Shown piece after piece: positions 59,771-64,000 of a DNA stretch of 64,000 bases. Within the stretch, counting starts at the first letter, position 1. Every line of letters begins with the position of its first letter. This stretch comes from Monosporascus cannonballus (Eukaryota > Ascomycota > Sordariomycetes > Xylariales), in contig QJNS01000750.1 in assembly GCA_004154925.1 (NCBI GenBank), positions 61,909-125,908 on the forward strand. Reading direction: 5' to 3'. Both the position numbers and the translations under genes were made by a program. The notes beneath the pieces are model-generated. The model was not told where the DNA came from. It was given only the letters and a program-made list of their open reading frames with translations, and did not search any database.

Positions 59771-60193
59771 GAAAGGATAACGCTAAAGGAAATATTAATT
59801 TTTTTTAATATTAAAATATTATTTTTTTTAGAACTTTTTACGAGAAAAAAATATGGCAAACGGAGATAATACGTAAAATAAACGGAAAAGACGAAATGAA
59901 AATAAAGAAGAACGGAAAACCAAACGGAACGCGTACGTAATAAGAATAAAAATATGGGCACGAAAAAGAAAAAAAAGGCAAATAAGGTAAGGTTAAAAAC
60001 GGATTATAATAAGAAATTAGGCGGAATATAATTAATTACGTAATATAGTACATATTAATTATTATAGCAATTATTTACAATATAATATAATAATAAATTA
60101 TCGGCAAATATACGTAATTAAACTTATAAAACGCGTTATATTAAATTAATAATAATACTATTAAAAACTAATAGCTTAAAAAAGGGGAGTAAT

Positions 60194-60399
60194 TGTAAAA
60201 ATATAGCCCCTATAAGGATAAGGCTGGTAGCCGACCAGCCACCGATTAACCACCGACCTATTTATTAGTATAAATCTATTATCTGGCAGCTAGTGGGAAA
60301 CGCCAGATGGAAGTAACCTAATATACTTATTTCTTGAAATCTTCTTTACGACTGGTTGGAGATCACCTCACCTAGCCCACAGCTATTCATTATCTTACA
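60194..60399 (+). repeat. 3' LTR of Gy3
   Basis: 206 bp from TGTAAAAATATAGCCCC to ATTATCTTACA. Differs from the 5' LTR at RIP-type sites in both directions (each LTR keeps some ancestral bases). Confidence 0.95.
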
Positions 60400-60437
60400 T
60401 TAAAGTCTAATAATATTATTAAACAAAAACTTATAAT

Positions 60438-60813
60438 ATATAACGGCTTAAGATTTAACTAATTATTAAACCTTAGTCGTACGGGTTTATATTAACAGGA
60501 ATATCATAAGCATCTGAGCAAGAAATATAATAACGTATTACGTTTCGTAATACTAAAAATGCCTTAAGTAACAAATTGTTATTACAAATTAAAGTTATTT
60601 AAATTATGGAAATAATAAGCGTATATATCCTTTTTCTTTTTGGCTTAATTACTTATAATTATACAATTAGTAATAATCATAATTTCTTGGGATTACCTTT
60701 GATTACTAATAATCACTGGCTTGGCAGTGATCACCGTTACGTAATCCGTTAGGGTGGTCCGTATGATCCTTGCCTGACCGTTTCTTGAGGCCGGAGCTTG
60801 TTGGGTCGTAACA
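60438..60813 (-). repeat. 5' LTR of Gy1-d
   Basis: 376 bp from TATAACGGCTTAAG to TTGTTGGGTCGTAACA, followed by GATAT. U3 is of the same type as 11635-12003, confirming that the two belong together. Its right 120 bp are lightly mutated. Confidence 0.92.
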
Positions 60814-60818
60814 GATAT

Positions 60819-61397
60819 CTAGGTACGTTGAAAAGCATCTTTTAAGAAAATAAATTTCTTAAAGGTTTTATCGAATATAAAAAAGTTTTCTCCCACATCT
60901 TTTATTACCCCGAACTTATCGGCATTATATTTATTCCAGAAATATATCTTCCGTATTTCTAATAAGGTTAATCGGTTAAATAATACCGTATAAGTAATTT
61001 CTGTAATCCCGTTCAAGCGTCGATAATCGATAGCCCGACCCTTTAAAATCCGAATTTCGTAATAGCATTAAAGAAATCGCGTTACTTACTTTTTTCTTAG
61101 GCGTTCGGGGTTGCTAGATTTAATAAGGAAGCGTTACGCGTACTTGCGAAATCGAGCATAAGGAAAAACGTACCTAAGCTGGCCCTAGATTACGATCCAT
61201 TTAATTAACCTGTTTTTAAGGACCTTAGATACTTTTAGGCGATTCTAGTTATACTTTTTTCGAGTTTATATATTTTTAATTCTGCGGCAAAGATAAATAC
61301 GTTGGATCTGGTATAACTTAGAAATCATTCGAATAAACCTTTTATTTGTAACGTTATCAATCGCCTTAGTAATACGCAATTAAACAGCAAAACTCAT
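60819..61397 (-). pseudogene. Pogo-1 transposase, N-terminal part
   Basis: Probable start ATG at 61395-61397 (minus). Order: LRITKAIDNVTNKRFIRM and YLCRRIKNI (HTH of the psq/CENP-B type), RLIKWIVI and RKK-stop-VTRFL (CENP-B HTH, WVTRFL with Trp to stop), GRAIDYRRLNGITE, then YNADKFGVI with the first catalytic Asp at 60918-60920 (family pattern NxDExG). It ends at FLKDAFQRT followed by TAG, probably TGG in the active gene, and continues at 11634. Fot1-type transposases are about 500-550 residues. Inactivated by RIP and by Gy1-d. Confidence 0.8.
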
Positions 61398-61516
61398 ATC
61401 GTTAGAATCGTCAGAATCTAAGGATTAAGAACGTATATTTTGTTTTTTTAAGGAAACGTTATTTGATGGATATAAATAACCTTGAAGATGGGGTCAGTGC
61501 GCAGGGTGTCTCGAAT
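61398..61516. other. Pogo-1 5' flank between start codon and terminal repeat
   Basis: Untranslated upstream part of Pogo-1. RIP density drops here from left to right, and from about 61480 the sequence has normal CpA/TpG content. No gene seen. Confidence 0.5.
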
Positions 61517-61558
61517 CTTCAGTGGAGCGTGAAGGGGGTGGTGCGTGAAGTGGGTGGC
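61517..61558. repeat. Probable right terminal repeat of Pogo-1
   Basis: On the minus strand this reads GCCACCCACTTCACGC then ACCACCCCCTTCACGCTCC: two near copies of CACCC..TTCACGC. The Pogo-2 terminal repeat has the same style (CCACCCCATCAACGC). TA follows at 61559-61560, fitting the TA target of this family. The opposite terminal repeat is not in the window. Confidence 0.55.
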
Positions 61559-61560
61559 TA

Positions 61561-62070
61561 ACTTAGCCTATGTCGCTTGCCAGTTTTGCAGCCCAAGGCA
61601 ACAGTTTCTTCCCACAGTACAACCAACCTATGAAATCGTTGATTAATCAGAGAACCGCTAACTTTCTTCACACAAGAACAGGCACGCATTGCTCCTCGCA
61701 CCGCTGATGTTGATTGCCCTTGTGGTTGCTGCTGCTATTGTATGCTTATTCCCTCCCTGGTTTCTGACTCTTGTTCCTAGTCCCTATGCAGCCGCAGTTG
61801 TCAGGCAACTTCAGTATCCAAGGCCCTCCTCCTGAGGGCTTCTACGGGGCTCCAATCATCTGGCGAAGCATTAAAGGTACGGAGGACAGAGTTCAGCGGC
61901 ACTACTTAGGTATATATCACACTTTGTGGCATTGCTTCGTTTTCTCTCGATTTAGAACCAGATATACGTATATAGCAAGTCCAAAGATATCCTCCCCGGT
62001 TGCAATTTAGCGTCAACAAGGTTAAGGATGACGAATACCAGACAGTTAATTGCCCTTCAGTAGCGTAAGT
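61561..62070. other. RIP-free island between Pogo-1 and Pogo-2, possible host sequence
   Basis: About 510 bp with ordinary base composition and intact CpA/TpG, unlike everything else in the window. It includes a pyrimidine-rich stretch (about 61720-61780) followed by ATG at 61786 and an open stretch MQPQLSGNFSIQGPPPEGFY and on to GTACGG at about 61877, which could be a splice donor. This may be the 5' end of a host gene separated from its remainder by Pogo-2, or simply intergenic DNA. I recognise no protein family. Confidence 0.4.
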
Positions 62071-62076
62071 AAGATG

Positions 62077-62115
62077 ACCCCCCCATCCGCGCTCCACCCC
62101 ATCAACGCTCCACCC
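62077..62115. repeat. Pogo-2 left terminal inverted repeat
   Basis: Starts ACCCCCCCATCCGCGCTCC and continues ACCCCATCAACGCTCCACCC. Within it CGCTCCACCC occurs twice, a likely transposase-binding repeat. No RIP mutations. Confidence 0.88.
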
Positions 62116-62194
62116 AATTTTGAAGCCATCGCCATAACAACCTCTCCATTCAAATAACAATATCTCAACAGCTACTTCATTAATTAATTCTATA

Positions 62195-63838
62195 TTAAGT
62201 AAACCGTACAATAATACAATCCGCTTCCACCTCGTTATTTTCGTCGTTTCCGGAAGGTTCGGTTTCCTATTGATTTTGCCGAATAACGGTAAAGCGTCCC
62301 TTCGCAGGGGCCTTCCGCCCTACTTTTACCTTCCTGACCGAAATCATCTTCACGAAGCCCTTATTAGGTTCGGGCTATACCTTCCCACACTTTTTAAGCT
62401 TTGCTTTTTTAAGGGCTGCAGTTATTTACCTGTTAAAAACCTCGGTAACAAAAAGTTTAGCGGTTTTATCGTCAAGGGCTTTGGCGAACTTGCAAAATAA
62501 AAAACGTACAATAGGATTCCCGTAAACTGGATTAACCTATACCAGGGCTTTTTCGATCCGAATTAATTCCTTAAATAATTTAAATATTTTAATACTTAAA
62601 GCAATTATTTAGGATAAAAAATTAAATCGTTCTAAGGTAAAAATTAATTTTCAGATAAATATATTTATTATTTTCCCCCTTTTTTTAACGTACTTATTAT
62701 TTAATATTTTCGCCTTATTAATAAGACGCAAACTTATTACTTCCTAACCTTTCATAATATATTTCGAAATTATTATAACCTTTTATTACGTTTTCGCAAA
62801 CGCCCAAAAAAAATCGGTTTTATTTGTAATCTCGGAAGCCCGTTTGTAATAACGTTCGTAAAATCAATAATAATATTTCCGTTTTAAAATAACGAATATA
62901 TTTACGTTAAAAGGTTAAAAAACATAAAAAATATAAATAAGCAGGAAAATAATATATATCTTATTTTAAAGGCATATCTACATAAATTCCTCGATAATAT
63001 GGCTTTTATGGCCGTTAATTATTAATAATTTTTATTTATCCGGATTTTCGAATTTAATATAAAGAATAAAAATTTCGTAAAGCTATTTTAACCTAATTTC
63101 GTTATTCGTCCAGTTATTTTTTAATATAATAAAGTATTAATTTTTGTATATTTTATTATTTAAATTAAGGAACTATTATTATTATACGTTAACGCCGCTA
63201 AAGATTACGAAAAACGGCAGCAATCGCCCGTTAATACTAATACAGATAATTATAATAATCCACCTCCTTTTAAAGGCATTTTTCAAGAAAATACTTTTCT
63301 TAAAAGTTTTTCCAAAGATAAAACAATTTTCGCCTATGTTTTTTATTATTCCGATTTCGTCCGTATTAAATCAGTTTTTCCATTTAATAACTTTAATTTC
63401 CGGCAGGAAAAAACGTCCGAATAAAACGTTAATAAAAACCGGAAAAGCGCCATTTAAACGCCTATAATTAATAAACCTGCCCTTAATAATTTTGATTCCA
63501 AAATAACGACGTAAAAATCGGGTTACTTAACTTTTTCCTAAGCATTTAAGGCTGCCGTTATTAATTAGGAAGCATTATGCATATAAGCGGAATTACGAAT
63601 AAAATAACGCATACCCTAATTAACCTTATACGATAACCCAACGGGCTAAAGCTTCCTCCTGGATTCGTAATAACTTCTGACGATTTTTATCGAATTCTTT
63701 TTTCGTCCGTATATCTTAGATACGGCGTGAAATATATCTTCTGTCAACCTGGTAGCCCTTAAAGGCTGAACGCAGGGACCTTTTACGTATTACCTCGTTA
63801 ATCGCCTATACCGCACGGAATTAAGCTAAGGGCTGCAT
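62195..63838 (-). pseudogene. Pogo-2 transposase, RIP-degraded
   Basis: ATG at 63836-63838 to TAA at 62195-62197, 1644 nt (about 547 codons, the usual length for Fot1-type proteins). Order: MQPLA then KRSLRSAFKGYQVDRRY (HTH), LLRIQEEALARWVI (CENP-B-type HTH), NYRRLNGAFP, FNTDEIGII with first catalytic Asp at 63359-63361, NGHKSHIIEEFM where the family has DGHGSH, so the second catalytic Asp is Asn (63014-63016), then NKTDFFWAFAKT (about 62780). The C-terminal basic part (62200-62480, VRKVKVGRKAPAKGRF) is hardly mutated. Stops sit at Gln codons. Plus-strand open frames here are shadows. Confidence 0.82.
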
Positions 63839-63961
63839 ATCGTTCGAAAACGCAGATTCTGCTAAAGAAGAAAATAATTTTTTCAATTTTTTAAAGCGTT
63901 ATTAAAAAACTTTTTATATGGAAAGAAATCAGTAAGTGGATCGACGCGTAACGCGGTTGTG

Positions 63962-64000
63962 GGGTGGCGCGTTGATGGGGTGGAGCGCGGATGGGGGGGT
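63962..64000. repeat. Pogo-2 right terminal inverted repeat (at window edge)
   Basis: Reverse complement of 62077-62115 with one mismatch. Contains GGGGTGG twice. Unmutated, while the coding region beside it is RIP-altered. Confidence 0.85.

Larger units (their letters stand above)
52988..60399 (+). mobile_element. Gy3: complete Ty3/gypsy chromovirus, 7412 bp, plus-coded
   Basis: Two 206-bp LTRs (52988-53193, 60194-60399) and a perfect duplication TTAAA (52983-52987, 60400-60404). Inserted in the gag leader of Gy1-d. A purine tract AAAAAAGGGGAG precedes the 3' LTR. Gag, protease, RT, RNase H, integrase and chromodomain can be traced. About 1.6 kb between chromodomain and 3' LTR contains a possible further gene. 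LTRs are barely mutated, the interior is heavily mutated. Confidence 0.95.
11635..60813 (-). mobile_element. Gy1-d: Ty3/gypsy chromovirus hosting four insertions, minus-coded
   Basis: Two Gy1 LTRs 49 kb apart (11635-12003 and 60438-60813) share a perfect 5-bp duplication GATAT (11630-11634 and 60814-60818), so they belong to one element. Removing Gy2-b, Gy1-f, Gy1-g and Gy3, each with its own target duplication, leaves 6891 bp, the size of other Gy1 copies. The internal pieces are 12004-13292, 34609-34997, 41670-45012, 51896-52987 and 60405-60437, collinear on the minus strand. It interrupts the Pogo-1 transposase gene. Confidence 0.93.
62077..64000 (-). mobile_element. Pogo-2: pogo/Fot1-like DNA transposon, right end at or just past window edge
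   Basis: Terminal inverted repeats at 62077-62115 and 63962-64000: 39 bp with a single mismatch, the first 32 identical. The element could extend a few bases further each way, since the left repeat is preceded by TAAGATG and the right side is cut by the window. About 1.92 kb, the size of Fot1-type elements, with one transposase gene on the minus strand. Confidence 0.85.

Noticed and set aside
11635..60813. Treating 11635-12003 and 60438-60813 as LTRs of two separate elements
   Set aside because: They share the same U3 type, a perfect GATAT duplication and collinear internal pieces that add up to one 6.9-kb element.
61906..62211. Minus-strand open frame of 101 codons
   Set aside because: Starts inside the transposase tail, reads through the Pogo-2 terminal repeat into flanking DNA; no family likeness and an unlikely layout.
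63144..63467. Plus-strand open frame of 107 codons
   Set aside because: Antisense to the Pogo-2 transposase core, which has the conserved NTDE motif on the minus strand.
1..64000. Mitochondrial, bacterial or centromeric satellite origin because of the high A+T content
   Set aside because: No mitochondrial genes, no bacterial gene density, no satellite monomers; A+T richness is explained by RIP of transposons.

Overview
The window is a nest of transposable elements from a fungal genome, most likely a filamentous ascomycete (Pezizomycotina). The species cannot be named from this sequence. Nearly all of it carries the mark of repeat-induced point mutation (RIP): TpA is very common, CpA and TpG are scarce, CpG is kept, and reading frames are broken mostly where CAA, CAG or TGG became TAA or TAG. 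I see no tRNA, rRNA, CRISPR array or intact host gene. The only stretch with ordinary composition is about 510 bp near 61561-62070.

Layout. I name three Ty3/gypsy LTR families Gy1, Gy2 and Gy3, and a pogo/Fot1-like DNA transposon Pogo. Exact 5-bp target duplications and equal LTR lengths let the insertions be unpacked. Pogo-1 (transposase C-terminal part 10728-11634, N-terminal part 60819-61397) is the oldest layer and is split by Gy1-d (11635-60813, minus). Gy1-d in turn carries four insertions: Gy2-b (13293-34603, plus), Gy1-f (34998-41664, plus), Gy1-g (45013-51890, minus) and Gy3 (52988-60399, plus). Gy2-b carries Gy1-e (13486-27572, plus), which carries Gy2-c (14169-21505, minus), the youngest and best preserved copy. 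On the left, Gy1-c (to 10727, plus) holds a Gy2 solo LTR (9995-10412), a foldback MITE-like element (10545-10668) and Gy1-a (runs off the left edge). Gy1-a itself is split by Gy1-b (3038-9847, minus). At the right edge, Pogo-2 (62077-64000) has near-perfect terminal inverted repeats and the window ends in its right repeat.

With insertions removed, Gy1 copies are 6.7-6.9 kb, Gy2 7.2-7.3 kb and Gy3 7.4 kb. All have gag with a CCHC knuckle, protease, reverse transcriptase, RNase H, integrase and a C-terminal chromodomain, so they are chromoviruses. All three families also show a short match between a site about 33-37 bp after the LTR TATA box and the primer-binding position just past the 5' LTR, as in the self-primed Tf1/sushi group.

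The most notable feature is a second gene in Gy1 and Gy2. It lies between the chromodomain and the 3' LTR, on the opposite strand, and its 3' end overlaps the end of pol. It encodes about 190-210 residues: an N-terminal part with two cysteine clusters (best seen at 33488-34105, minus) followed by a charged coiled-coil-like region. In Gy1 its sequence type changes together with the U3 repeats of the neighbouring LTR while most of gag-pol stays constant, suggesting a swappable 3' cassette. Gy3 instead has a possible extra sense-strand Gln/Asn/Arg-rich frame after its chromodomain.
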